This document shows positions 1 through 9,803 of a stretch of DNA of 10,767 nt, one piece after another (the first letter of the stretch is position 1; each line of letters opens with the position of its first letter). Under the pieces are notes generated by a model, which saw nothing but the letters and a program-made list of their open reading frames with translations, was not told where the DNA came from and did not search any database. Both the position numbers and the translations under genes were made by a program. This DNA comes from Lunasporangiospora selenospora. Its lineage: Eukaryota > Mortierellomycota > Mortierellomycetes > Mortierellales > Mortierellaceae. Location: NCBI GenBank assembly GCA_015680635.1, contig JAABOA010000903.1:1-10767 (forward strand), in the 5' to 3' direction.

Positions 1-592
1 AAAAAGAAAAAAAAAAAAAAAAAAAAAGGTGTTAGCAAAAAGAGTGTAAACACCGCAGACAGCAAAAAGAAAAATTGCCACCCTCGCTTTTTTGCTCTCT
101 TGGAAAAGAGAGGTGAACTCGCCAGGGCTGACATCCAAATTTGAATGGCTCACATTTTTCCGCCCAGCTTGTACTAGGGTGAAGGGGTTTGGGCAAGCAA
201 GGCAAAGCGGGTCAGGCGGAATGAACAAGATGCAGCTTTTGGAAGAAAGGAGGAGACTACCAGTTTTTGAAGCGATTCTTGGATTGGATCTCTCATTTAA
301 CAGCCTACTCTGTTGCTCCAAACGAGTATGGCCAAGAGAAGAAGAACAAGAGAAGAAGAGAGACGGACGTGAGAGAGCAAGAGAGAAAAGGAGGAGTGTG
401 GGGGCGCAATCTGATAACACTGCCTGCACGTGATGGTCGATCTGATAAACCTTGGGAGTGTGCCCTCTCACTCTGCTGCAACTCAACTCTTTCTTTCCTT
501 CCTCCCTTTTGACCCTCTTCACCCTCCACCCTCCCCACCTTCCACCCCAAAGTGCCCATCCGACGCCAGCTGAGCTAGACGCTGCAACAGAT
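1..592 (+). promoter_or_regulatory. MMS19 upstream region with purine block and CT-rich leader
   Basis: This stretch precedes the inferred MMS19 start. It opens with a nearly pure A run (1-27, one G at position 6). A purine-rich block lies at about 334-397 and a strongly pyrimidine-rich tract at about 486-549, ending some 43 bases before the ATG. CT-rich tracts just upstream of start codons are common in fungal promoters and 5' leaders, so this is probably the core promoter and 5' UTR. No TATA box or other factor site is clear enough to name. Open frames here are low-complexity and show no family resemblance, so I call no gene. No ATG lies upstream of 593 in the MMS19 frame within the adjoining open stretch. 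Confidence 0.45.
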
Positions 593-3500
593 ATGGACAG
601 GCTTATTACAGCCTACATTCATGCGCTGTCCGATTCGCAGGATCGCGTCGATGGCGCCATTCGCGACATTGTTCAGGGTAAAAAACAGATCTCAATTCAA
701 GTCAATTCAATGCAAGTTGCACATGCAGATTGGACCCAAGCTCACAAAAATCGTCGCGTCCTTTTCAATGTGCTCCCCACCTTCTTGTCATCCCTACAGT
801 TGTGAACACGGAACCATCAGGAGGATTCTTATCCCTCATGCAGGGGCTTCAATGCCACCTTGTGAGCGAGCAGGCCCTTGTTCGATCCCAAGGTATCAAC
901 CGACCATCTGTCTCTCTTTATCACGTCTTTGGGACGGGATAGAGGGGTTCCAGGCTGTGGGCAAGATCTTGTCCTTCCCATAATCAGATCCGTCAACTGA
1001 GAGAAGGAGGCACAGTTGAACAAACACACATGCCCCTGACATCTCCTGCCTGATATTCGTTCGTTGTTCTCTGTATCTCTTACCTTTTCGTTTGTTGTTG
1101 TTGTTTGGACATAGCGACGGCTCTGGTAGCGACGACAACATCCTTGGTCAACCAATCCAGCGTTTCAAAGGAGACAGGTATACTTACTGTTTGTGCTTTG
1201 CCGACATGTGCTTGCTCGTTGAGAATAGACACAGACACAGACAGGGTTGAGCCCCACCTTTTTTACTCCTTCCTTTCCTCCTCCCCTTCCCTCTTTTTCT
1301 CTCTTTCACAGCTGGCATATCACGCATATCACGCACAATCCCTTCTCTCGCGTCCCTCGACCCCCTCTCATCCTCTTGTCTTTCTCTGCATTGTTGCTCA
1401 CACTCGACCACACAGACAGTGGAATGCAAAGCAGACCCCCTCTTCCCCTCGGGTTCCCCGTTGCTTGCCCTGTTGTCGTCCAAGGGGGAATGAGCGTTCT
1501 TAGGAGCAATTCTTCTTCGGTTCCACAAGACACTCGAGTCTTTTTTTACTAAAGAGAAAAAAAAAAACTCTCCCACACCCTTCTTTCCTCGTCTTTAGTT
1601 GTAGCTCTAGTAGACTTTTACTGTGAACGACTGGCGGATCAAGCTTGTGTCCCTGAGGTTCTGCGAGGTCTATATGTTCTCTCACTGTGTGATCAGTTCC
1701 ACGAACCTGTCATTGTCAAGGCGTGCCAAGCGTAAGTTGTTCTCCTTTTTTTTCTCTCTCCTTATCGTACCGAGGGACTGGACAACCTGCGGCTACCCAA
1801 GCGCACCCTGTTTACAAACAATGGCTCCTTTGCTCTGTTCTCCATGGAATTCGCCCTAGGGTGCTATCATTTGTCAATGTGCAGACGTACCACCACACGG
1901 CACGGTATCAGGCGTTTCTCTTCTTTGACTCTGTGATCAGAAACCACGCAGACTGTAAGCAAAGAAAGAGAAGAAAAAAGGCGAAATGGGGCAGCAGCAA
2001 ATCAATCGACATGTAGACCTGGACTGAAATATTCGGCACTCATCGGGAAGGGAAGGATGGTCCCAGCGTTCAACCTCCCCTCATCTGGGCATACAGGAGA
2101 AAAAAAAATTTGTGGAACACTCAATCAAGCCTGCCCTGGACCTCACAGCCCTTCCCGCTCCCCAATCGATTTTTTTTCTTTGACTCCTCCGGTCTTGACT
2201 CTCAAATCGTATCATCTGTCTCCTGCTCTCGAGCTAGGTCTCCAAGCGATATCATCGGACTTTGTCTCTGGGATTATCCAAAATGTCGACGGCGAGCAGG
2301 ACCCAAATAACCTTATGCTGGTATTTTCACTGATAAAGGGCATCATCCAGGAGTTCGATATCGCTCGTCATGTCGAGGTATTAGAAATCAAAAACATAGT
2401 TTACACTGCAACTGGATCATGGATTTGTCCTACTTGCTTTTCTCACGCTCGCTCTCTTCAACACCTGGACTCTTTAGGATTTATTTGAGGTCACTTTTTG
2501 CTACTTTCCAATCACCTTCACACCTCAACCCTTTGATCCACGGATTGTGACGACAGAACAGCTGAAAGCAGGGTTGAATGAATGTCTCTCCGCCACGCCA
2601 TACTTTGCCAAGTTTGCATTGCCTCTGCTGCTGGAAAAGCTGTCTTCAAACTCTATACTTGCAAAGGTACAAGATTGCGCTTTGTTTTGATGGTTGGTTG
2701 TCCAACAGTAAACAGAGCCCTGAGAGAGGGGAGAAGGGGGAAAGCCCCGACAATCGTCAGAGTTGTCACTCTAAAGAGCAAAAGGAAACTCACCATCTTT
2801 TTCTCGGCTATGACCTTAGAAGGATGCGATGGAGACGATCACAGCATGTTGCCCGTCATACGGATCGTCATTTATGCCCTACTCTGAGGAGATCTGGACT
2901 GCTCTCAGGAACGAGGTATGACGACCATATTTTTTACAGTGAAAAGCCAATGAAATCGACGGCGCTATTCTATTCCATTTCGGGCACAGCTGGCGATCTC
3001 TAATCAGTTCTTGGCTCCAATCAGATTTTCAACGAGTCTAGTGATGAGTTGGCTCAAATAGCGCTAAAGATGCTTCGGGCTGTGACGACAGAACTTTCAA
3101 TGTGCGTCAGTATCGGAGGACTGGAGGATGCTGTTGAGCAGTTCTTGAAGCCTATTGTAGCCGAGTGCATAGAATACATCCAGTCACCCGATCTCAAACA
3201 TGCACGGATGAGCGGCATGGTTCTGATGACTTGCGCCGTCGCCTCAGGTACTTGCAGACTGTTCATACAAACTTTTTTAGCGGAATCTCGGATTATTATT
3301 GACTCGTACATCCCATGTACTCTCTTGGTTGCTTAGATCCCGCCTGTGCAACTGTAACACTCGGAGTGGTGCCATTTTTACTGTCTCTATACTCGTCCGA
3401 CATCCAGACAGCACACAAACACGCCATCCTGACTGTGCTGATTGACCTTGTGGAAGCAAACAGGATCCTTTATGGAACAGTTGGAGTCATCTCACCGGAA

Positions 3501-6269
3501 TGTATGTGGATCCCTATAATCTAGACTGGATACGGGAGCTTTAGTTTCGACTGTGGTCATTTTTTTTGGTCGTTTTTATACTGACAGGTTACCCATCGTG
3601 CTTAGATGATGTTGATTTTGTCACGCCACTTTTGGGATACAAGAACGAGTTCATCGAGCTCTTCACAGGGGCCATCATGTCAAACGAATGTCGGACCCTG
3701 AGACTTGCGGGAATTCACGGAGTCATGGGCTTTATTGTACTACGCAAGATCATCACAGAGGCTGACGTAACTTTGGGAGTACAGTACCTTGTCAGTGTAG
3801 CACTGGAAGACCCTGATACTGAAATAAGGTAAAGTTTACCCTTGGACATTTTTTTTCTTTTGCAAACAAAAAAAAGAAAACAATGGGCTCGGTGACTGTA
3901 AATGTATTGTATTCTTATCTCTGTAGTATTTTTTTCATCCAGGGAAGCTGCGATTGATATGCTTGGCTCATTGGCATTAGTGTTCCCCGGGATCATAAGG
4001 AAGCATGTACTGCCAAGGTTCATCCGAATTCTGCCAGCATCCTCAAAAATGAACCAAGGATCTGGATCAGTGGATGAGGACCACCTACTCTCTCCAGAGT
4101 ATGTTCTCTATGCTCTGGCGCGTATCGGTGTGGAGCCAACGTTGTCGGAACTGGTCGTGCCTCAAGTACTGATTAACATCGACTCTATCTGCACCGGCAA
4201 GACTCAGTTCACGAGCGCAGAGATTTTATATACCATGGCCTTGTTGGAAGCGATTGTTCGGCTCTTGCGGGCCAAAGCAACGCTTCGACATGCTGATATA
4301 CCCGGATATCTCGACCACCTTGTGCCCCATCTTTTGGGCATGAGTATTTATCCTACTGTGAATGAAGCGGACTCTTCATCGCATCCAATGACATCAAAAG
4401 AGGCTCTAGAGACCATTGCAGAGATTATTCGGATTGTAATGGTCCAATCTAATGCAAGGTAAGTAACTGAACTGGAAGCGCTTAATGACTCTTTTAAAGA
4501 GGAAAGAGGGAAAGTATCTCTTGTTTCTTAACACGACCTTCAACGCTTGCTCCCTCTTATCTGGATAGTGAACAAAATACCTTTGTTAATGCCATCTTCC
4601 ATCTGTTTGCATTGGGGAATCTCTCTATTCTGGCCACCTACAAACCAGAATATGAGCAAATCCCGTTCACTCCGCTCCATTCGGACTCGAGGCTATCTCA
4701 GCAGAATACAGCATTGTTGTTTGGAGTAGTTGTAGAGACTTGTAGACAAGAGGTAACATATCTACCGGTTACGTTCTGGGGGAGGGACATAACTGGGACC
4801 AGGACAAATTCAAATGCTCGTCACACACTCTTTCCTCTCTGTTCCACAATAGCCTTCTCACTCTCTTTCCCTCTTTTTATCCGTGCGCTCGTTCTCTATT
4901 GATCTGCCCTGTGTCTGGCAAATAGACGACTCTGGCTGTAGACAACTTGCAAGAGTTTACAGCGACCATGGCAGAAATGGCACTCCGAACATCCAACCCA
5001 ACCCAACAGCTCGCCATGGTAAGGGCTGTTGCTACCATCTTTAACAAGTACAACAAACGGGATGCGCTCGAACCTCTCTTGAGCAAAACATTGATGCCTC
5101 GACTTCATGAGATTCTTATTTCTCGTCAACGTGAGAATACTGCACCGACACCGACACCAGCCTCGACTCCACCCGTAATCTCTTCCGAGTCGGCATTGTT
5201 GATGTATATTTGGATCACCAAGGCCCTGGTACTTAGTGCCCATGCACTCAGTCTGACACTTCTGGACGAACTCTTGACGCTATTCTCGGATCGAGCTCTG
5301 GGTACAATTGCTGCAAATGGATTTGGAGTGATTGCGGGCGACCAACCCGGAATTCTCAACAAAGAGACCTTTGCTGTTGTGCGGGTAAATTTTCTATTCT
5401 TTGATTGTTCTTTTTCTTTGAATGAAACGGACATGTGAGCAGATGATATAATAGTCTCAAACTATCACTTTTTCACTTCAATTCTTAGCCATTGCATAAG
5501 CAGCGCTTTGTCAATCATTGTGTTCCGTTGATGTTGAATGGAGTTCAAATGCCTGGCGAAGGTAGAGTCAATTTGCATTTACTGTTGAGAACCCTTAAAT
5601 GATAGGAACGGTCATAACTGTGGAAAGCTGTTTGAGATTGGAGACTAAGATGTGAATATTCTCTTTGTATTGATGATGATCAGAAACGCCGACACGATGT
5701 AACTTCTTGATTGCTCTCTCGCATCTCTTGCAAAATTCATCAAAGCAAGTCCTTCAAGCGGAACTCGCAACTGTAGGTCCATATTTTAACCCCCCCCCCC
5801 TCCCCCAAAAAAGGTTGAGAGTATGAAAGTGAAATCAATAGCGCCCTAACAATTGAATATCGCTAATTTTCTCGTCCTTTTAATCTACTTTTTGATGTAG
5901 ACTCACTTCCTTCCAGTACTCCTCCGCTCACTCTCCTCCAATCCTGGAGAGATCTTTGCTTCTCTGGCCCTGGGGACCGTGTTCAATCTCAGCTGTGGAT
6001 CACCCGAGCTGGTCAAGGAACATCTTCCAGCCCTTGTACCTTTGCTGCTACAGTTTATGTGTCTTGACCATGAAGGAATTAATCCTATCCAGATTCGAGT
6101 GGATGCACTGAAATGTCTGAGTTTGTTACCAACCATTATTTCCTGGAAGGAATTAGAGCCCTACTATGCACAGGTGGATAAGGAGCTGTCCAGAGTACTG
6201 GATGATCATAAGCGGATGGTGCGACGTGAAGCCGTAGAATGTCGTGACCAATGGTCAAAAATCGCGTAA
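593..6269 (+). CDS. MMS19: MMS19 / Met18, CIA targeting-complex HEAT-repeat protein (17 exons, 1070 aa)
   Basis: MMS19 acts in the cytosol and nucleus with CIAO1/Cia1 and CIAO2B/Cia2. Together they hand 4Fe-4S clusters to client proteins such as the helicase XPD and DNA polymerases, so it supports DNA repair, replication and transcription. The spliced frame is 3213 nt including TAA, giving 1070 residues; human and yeast homologues are about 1030. Family landmarks in order: YCERLADQACVPEVLRGL in exon 4; DGEQDPNNLMLVF at residues 174-186; DLFEVTFCYFPITFTP at 204-219, the most diagnostic block of the N-terminal MMS19 domain; ATPYFAKFALPLLLEKL later in exon 7; YKNEFIELF in exon 11; and DDHKRMVRREAVECRDQW at 1049-1066, close to the C-terminus. 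Helical HEAT-like repeats fill the rest. ATG 593 is the first in-frame ATG and has G at -3 and +4. A Pro/Thr-rich linker at about 812-826 interrupts the C-terminal domain. The gene appears intact, with no frameshift or internal stop in the spliced frame. Confidence 0.93.
1178..1598 (+). other. MMS19 intron 3, longest intron, pyrimidine-rich
   Basis: At 421 nt this intron is about three times the typical length in this gene. It is strongly C/T-rich over about 1260-1395 and 1430-1460, and ends in a clear polypyrimidine tract before TTTAG (acceptor AG 1597-1598). It holds a small direct repeat (GCATATCAC twice, near 1315-1335) and an ACAG-rich stretch near 1230-1242. Open frames inside it on both strands are compositional and resemble nothing I recognise. 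I see no nested gene. Confidence 0.6.
5773..5900 (+). other. MMS19 intron 16 with C/A homopolymer run
   Basis: The intron carries eleven consecutive C (5790-5800), one T, five C, then six A. The flanking exon codons are in phase 0 and the acceptor is GATGTAG at 5900. The homopolymer is intronic, so length errors there would not change the protein. Confidence 0.7.
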
Positions 6270-6470
6270 TGAGTGAAAAGAAAAGAAGAAAAGAAAAAAA
6301 AGAAAAAAAAAAGGAGAGTGTGTGTGTGTGTGAGGAAACAATATATCTATTACCCCTTCACCTTAACACAATACCAAACATTCAACAAAACACACAACTC
6401 TCTTCCTCCCTCGTAGAAAAAGCCTGTATATAGTTCATAAAACGACACGCGTAAAAAAAAAAAAAGCCTA
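6270..6470 (+). other. Probable MMS19 3' UTR, A-rich with GT repeat
   Basis: Directly after the TAA comes a purine stretch of A with scattered G (about 6277-6317), then a short (GT)n run (6318-6332), then A/C-rich sequence. A run of 13 A sits at 6453-6465. No perfect AATAAA is present; CATAAAA near 6436 is the closest candidate poly(A) signal. The 3' UTR assignment rests on position only. Confidence 0.4.
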
Positions 6471-7798
6471 CTCGGTCATGATCCCTTTCCTGCTCGGCTT
6501 TACTCATTGAGTTGAATCAAGATATTGGTCAACGTTGCTCGTGACAGATATGGCCAAAGTGCTACATTTATGATAAACTACAATTCACCATCGTCCATTC
6601 TGGTAAAAACGATGTACTATCACCAATATTATTTTGTTTTGTTTTTTCTCGTCGGCGGTATTTACCAACTACCGAGTTCTGAGGAGACCACGGTATACCG
6701 ATTGTTGGTGTAATTCACTGCCTTTAGAGTACCTAGAGGAAGATGTTGGTCACAGCAATGGTTCTGTAATCATCAGGGTTCTCGGGAAACTTGCTGGAGA
6801 GGCGTGTCCTGGAGTTGGTCAGCCCCATCCTGCTATGTACGCCACCGATCGTGGCCGTGGTGGCCTAGTTGTTTTTTGGGACTGAATCAAGCCGTGGTAT
6901 TCGCTCCTCCTCCTTTAAAATACCCTGAAGAAGGTTTTACTCCCAAATGCTACCACTGCATCCAATGATGAGACTGCTTATGAACGCTAAAGCATTCTCT
7001 ACAGTCTTTTCTAATTTTTTTGCATGATAGTTGGAGGAATCTGGAACACAATTATTTCCCAAACTACCGTTGCTCACTCACTGCTACTCACCCATCTGTA
7101 TATATCATAGAGAGAACCTTCATTGCTCCTCGTAAGGCTGCAGCGTCTTGTCACCGAGATCCGAGTTGTCGCTCGACTGCTCCTTGAATCCTTCCTCCTC
7201 ATCCTCCTATTCCACAACATGGTTATTGAGTCTCAAGGCCATGAAGATGCATGCCTGTCCGTCCCGTAGTCGCGTCATGTAGCCAACTTGAACTAGCCTA
7301 GTGTGCTTTGCGTTCCGCAGGGAACTTGCATCACATCTCTAACAAATGATGGATGCGTTTTGGTTGATATTCTACCAGCTCATTTGACCTGGGACACTTG
7401 GCATGATGGACTGTCCTCGTAACGGGGCCCCATTGTAGTACGATCTGGTGAAAGCGGGCTCGATGCCCTGCAATTGGTATGCATATCGTCGTCGCACTCA
7501 CATCCCGAGGCTTGTGAAAAGTTTAAGGGTGCGGGGTGATTAACGAGAAAAAAAAAGATGATGTTTGTTCATTGCACCTTGCTCGATTAAATAAAAAATG
7601 GTAAAATGCGCCTGACATATTAAAAAACCTAGTCGTGGTAGTCTCATGTATCCTAATCCAGCACTTGAGCGTTTTGCCTCGTTTGAGTGAACTTCACTGG
7701 CTGAGGTGGCCCATCTCTTGCTGTTGGCGAAGCCACTCGGCGAGGTGGATAGGAAGAGAAGGGATTTCTGCAAGGTCGTCGAGCTCAGGAAGCTCAAC

Positions 7799-7805
<7 letters not shown>

Positions 7806-7830
<25 letters not shown>
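7806..7830. repeat. (TG)12 microsatellite
   Basis: Twelve perfect TG units plus one T. It is the longest dinucleotide repeat in the window and is expected to vary in length between strains. Confidence 0.97.
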
Positions 7831-7920
7831 TTGATGTCATCCCTGCTTGACCCATGACAAGTCGAAACCATCAATAAAGATTTGGGACGTCCCTAGACAT
7901 GACATTATAATAGAATGTTT

Positions 7921-8024
7921 GAAAGAGGTAGATGAAGTGAACCAAGTAGATGAGGTGAACGAAGTAAAAGGGGTGGACGAGGAGGTGGAGGTAATGGTGG
8001 ACGAAGAGGTAGAGGAAGAGAGCG
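7921..8024. repeat. Degenerate GAGGTRGAYGA-type minisatellite
   Basis: A purine-rich stretch made of imperfect repeats of a GAGGTRGAYGA-like unit with GTGAAC and GAAGTA variants. One + frame reads it as acidic VDEVNQVDEVNEV-type repeats ending in a stop at 8027-8029. Another + frame gives a glycine/arginine run such as RGGRGGGGNGGRRGRGRE. Neither frame has a credible start or flanking domain, so I call a repeat and not a gene. Confidence 0.6.
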
Positions 8025-8687
8025 AGTGATCGTTGGTACGAACGCTACTCTAGCCATTATGCAAAACTTGCACTTTGTTTGGAAATGACTGTAGACTACA
8101 TTGACTAATACCGAGGCTTTTGCCTGAATTAAAGGAAGTATGGTTGTCAGAGTATTGATCAATGAATAGTTGAATACTGTGTGAATAATAAGAAGACAAA
8201 ATATTTTAACAAGCCCTCCTGGTCGTCAATCTGTCAAAGTGAATCTTTGTGCATTTGATACATGGAGGTGTGAATAGCATTCAATGGTTTAGTTTAGTAA
8301 TAGAATATAGTCTGCGCCAGGGTGATCCAGATAGAATTTGATGTCACGAGTGTTTTCGAGTCGTCAGAATCTTTGTCTGTGGTGACCCTCTATTTACACA
8401 GGCAGATTGAAGCCCAAAGCTCTGTTCACTCTAGCAAGTTAATCTTGACGAGTTTACATTGAGAAATAAAAGCGTAAAAAAAACAAGAAAAAACAAGCGT
8501 ATGGAAGTGATAAGATGCACAAGGAGACAGTGGTAAAGAGAGAATTCGGAGCAACCGCAATGAGTAACTATTAAAGGAGAGAATGACTTCTTTCTCTGGA
8601 GATGTATGATATCTTATTATTACAACATCGTGTTACATCAGGACCTGAAAGACTAGGGACTTGCGAGCTGCTGCTGACTTAGTCCAT

Positions 8688-8967
8688 CTACAAAACGCAC
8701 TGCCTCACATTCTTGGCAATACTCTCAGAGAGGACGTCATGGTACTCCTCCTCATCTGATTCCTAGTACCTTTGGTTCTTAAAGTCGGCAATGATGCGAC
8801 TTGAGACAACAAAATAAGTCGAAACCCGTCGGCATCTCTAATCCAATGTGTGTTTTTGAGGCTGTCTACAAGTTTTGAGAGTGGTAGTCCTTTGATAGGA
8901 TATTCTTTGGATACTGTGATTTGGAATAGGTCTCGATTGGCCAACACCAAATCAGCGCAGGCATAGT
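8688..8967 (-). other. C-terminal nuclease-like block of the pseudogene
   Basis: The segment reads ADLVLANRDLFQITVSKEYPI, then a helical stretch KLVDSLKN, then a hydrophobic strand FRLILL. The Asp at 8953-8951 followed by Gln (8923-8921) and Thr (8917-8915) in a D...QxT arrangement resembles the restriction-endonuclease-like core of RHSP/Crinkler C-termini. A further frame change lies near 8760: the ending typical of the family (SIAKNVRQCVL) is in another frame, closing at TAG 8690-8688. Catalytic competence cannot be judged from a broken gene. Confidence 0.5.
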
Positions 8968-9017
8968 CTGAGTAAGCACAGTGTACAATGTACGTAAAAG
9001 AAAAAGAGTTCACTTAC
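8968..9017 (-). other. Second, 50-nt intron kept in the pseudogene
   Basis: On the - strand a strong GTAAGTG donor (GT at 9017-9016) and a CTTACTCAG acceptor (AG at 8969-8968) enclose a T-rich 50-nt interval. Removing it keeps one frame, in phase 1, from FQHDYHSH to YACADLVLANRDLFQ. The unspliced frame is also open from 9013, so a shorter ATG-initiated reading is possible, but it would interrupt the expected domain. Confidence 0.55.
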
Positions 9018-9432
9018 TGTGGCTGTGGTAATCGTGCTGAAACATTGATCTCTTGGTTCTGCGGGAATTCAAACCGAGAACATTAACCAATCTCGACACC
9101 TATGATGTCAAGGTATGACCACCCGCCTGGAAGGTGCGGAGGAGATATACCTCAAACCTAACATCGCTCTTGATTCGGTTGAGAATCATTATGGAGTTCC
9201 TTGACCTTCGAGTGTAAGCATACCGGTTAAGTAAGCAGCCGCCTCCTCGGCGACATACGTTGAAGCCCATTCCAATCGGAAAGACAATAATCATTCATGC
9301 TAGAGTGTTTCTCCTTTGCTAGAAACACTGAATAAACGTCACTAGATCTTTGATCACGCTAAGGGCTTGTCCAAGGCGCTCACAGGCCCTGGTCTTGGAA
9401 GGTCCAGTGTTATCGGGATCAATATTTAGTAG

Positions 9433-9551
9433 CTAACAATGAAATGGGTCAAGAGTAATACAGCAGGTCATGATCCAAATAGAAAGCAGTGTAAAAACAT
9501 ATTAATAGTCTCTGAATAAATCTAGACAGGCACCATGAATTTGACTCTTAC
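9433..9551 (-). other. Spliceosomal intron kept in the pseudogene
   Basis: On the - strand a GTAAGA donor (GT at 9551-9550) follows ATGAAG, and a TTGTTAG acceptor (AG at 9434-9433) precedes CTACTAAATATTGAT. The 119-nt length matches the introns of MMS19 in this window. Joining the flanks preserves the frame (phase 0) between the GGVP segment and the helical segment, which supports a real ancestral intron. Confidence 0.6.
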
Positions 9552-9610
9552 CTTCATTGGTATTTCTAGGATTTAGCTTGGCACACCGCCTATCTTTGGG
9601 TAGAAATCCT

Positions 9611-9803
9611 TCACAGTTTCCAAAGGACCCACTTGGAATCCCAAACCTTTTCTCCAGCACCTCCAAATTCCATGGGGATGTATATTAAATGGTTGTCATT
9701 CCCACTCTTGGGAAGAAGACATATCGTGGAGTACATTAAGGCTGATTTACCGACTCTATCTATCCCTGTAATGACTAAATGCATCTCAACATCATTATCC
9801 ATC
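9611..9803 (-). other. P-loop (Walker A) segment of the pseudogene
   Basis: This open segment reads VEMHLVITGIDRVGKSALM, with a complete GxxxxGKS nucleotide-binding motif at about 9758-9735, followed by a hydrophobic strand HLIYIPM. It ends in TGA at 9613-9611. Its own ATG at 9853 is unlikely to be a real start. The adjacent segment on its 5' side, in another frame, carries the expected preceding motif (FFIGASYKNIYDKIFD) and runs into a TAA at 9797-9795 right at the join. That is the signature of a single-base indel at about 9800. Confidence 0.7.

Larger units (their letters stand above)
593..6269 (+). other. MMS19: MMS19 exon-intron map
   Basis: Exons: 593-677, 800-892, 1115-1177, 1599-1731, 1860-1954, 2238-2377, 2478-2666, 2820-2915, 3025-3247, 3337-3501, 3588-3828, 3943-4458, 4569-4752, 4926-5384, 5489-5561, 5684-5772, 5901-6269. 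All 16 introns start with GT and end with AG. Their lengths in order are 122, 222, 421, 128, 283, 100, 153, 109, 89, 86, 114, 110, 173, 104, 122 and 128 nt. Their phases are 1,1,1,2,1,0,0,0,1,1,2,2,0,0,1,0. Boundaries were set by splice consensus, phase agreement and continuity with MMS19 family sequence. Exons 4 and 6-17 are very secure. Exons 2, 3 and 5 are less certain because the N-terminus is less conserved. Intron 16 shows a CTAAC branch-like site at 5846-5850. Confidence 0.85.
6471..8687. other. Intergenic region, no recognisable gene
   Basis: About 2.2 kb without a gene I can support. On the + strand, 6634-6885 is open (84 codons from a TTG) and ends ATDRGRGGLVVFWD. On the - strand, 7870-7697 is an open stretch without ATG at its left end; it runs through the TG/CA microsatellite and then reads PELDDLAEIPSLPIHLAEWL before a TGA at 7696-7694. 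Another short - strand open stretch lies near 7520-7390. These could be relics of old genes or transposons, but none matches a family I know. 7000-7540 and 8040-8687 show no feature beyond A/T-rich patches, for example 8468-8495. Confidence 0.5.

Noticed and set aside
92-433. Open frame of 113 codons upstream of MMS19
   Set aside because: It starts at a non-ATG codon and ends in a purine-tract-driven Glu/Arg/Lys tail. No recognisable domain; it lies in the probable promoter.
1184-1576. Open frame of 130 codons on the - strand, mostly within MMS19 intron 3
   Set aside because: Its composition is dominated by charged residues from the CT-rich intron. It shows no family resemblance and lies antisense to a well-supported intron.
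2057-2488. Contiguous 143-codon frame across MMS19 exon 6 read as one exon
   Set aside because: Only 2238-2377 matches the family. The flanks are pyrimidine-rich intron sequence, and GT-AG sites at the exon edges give matching phases.
7905-8162. Proline/leucine-rich - strand open frame
   Set aside because: It is the antisense shadow of the GAGGTRGAYGA-type minisatellite.
9046-9090. Possible tRNA T-arm (TTTGAAT loop on the - strand)
   Set aside because: The flanking bases do not pair into a five-base stem, and no anticodon or acceptor arm is found at the right spacing.
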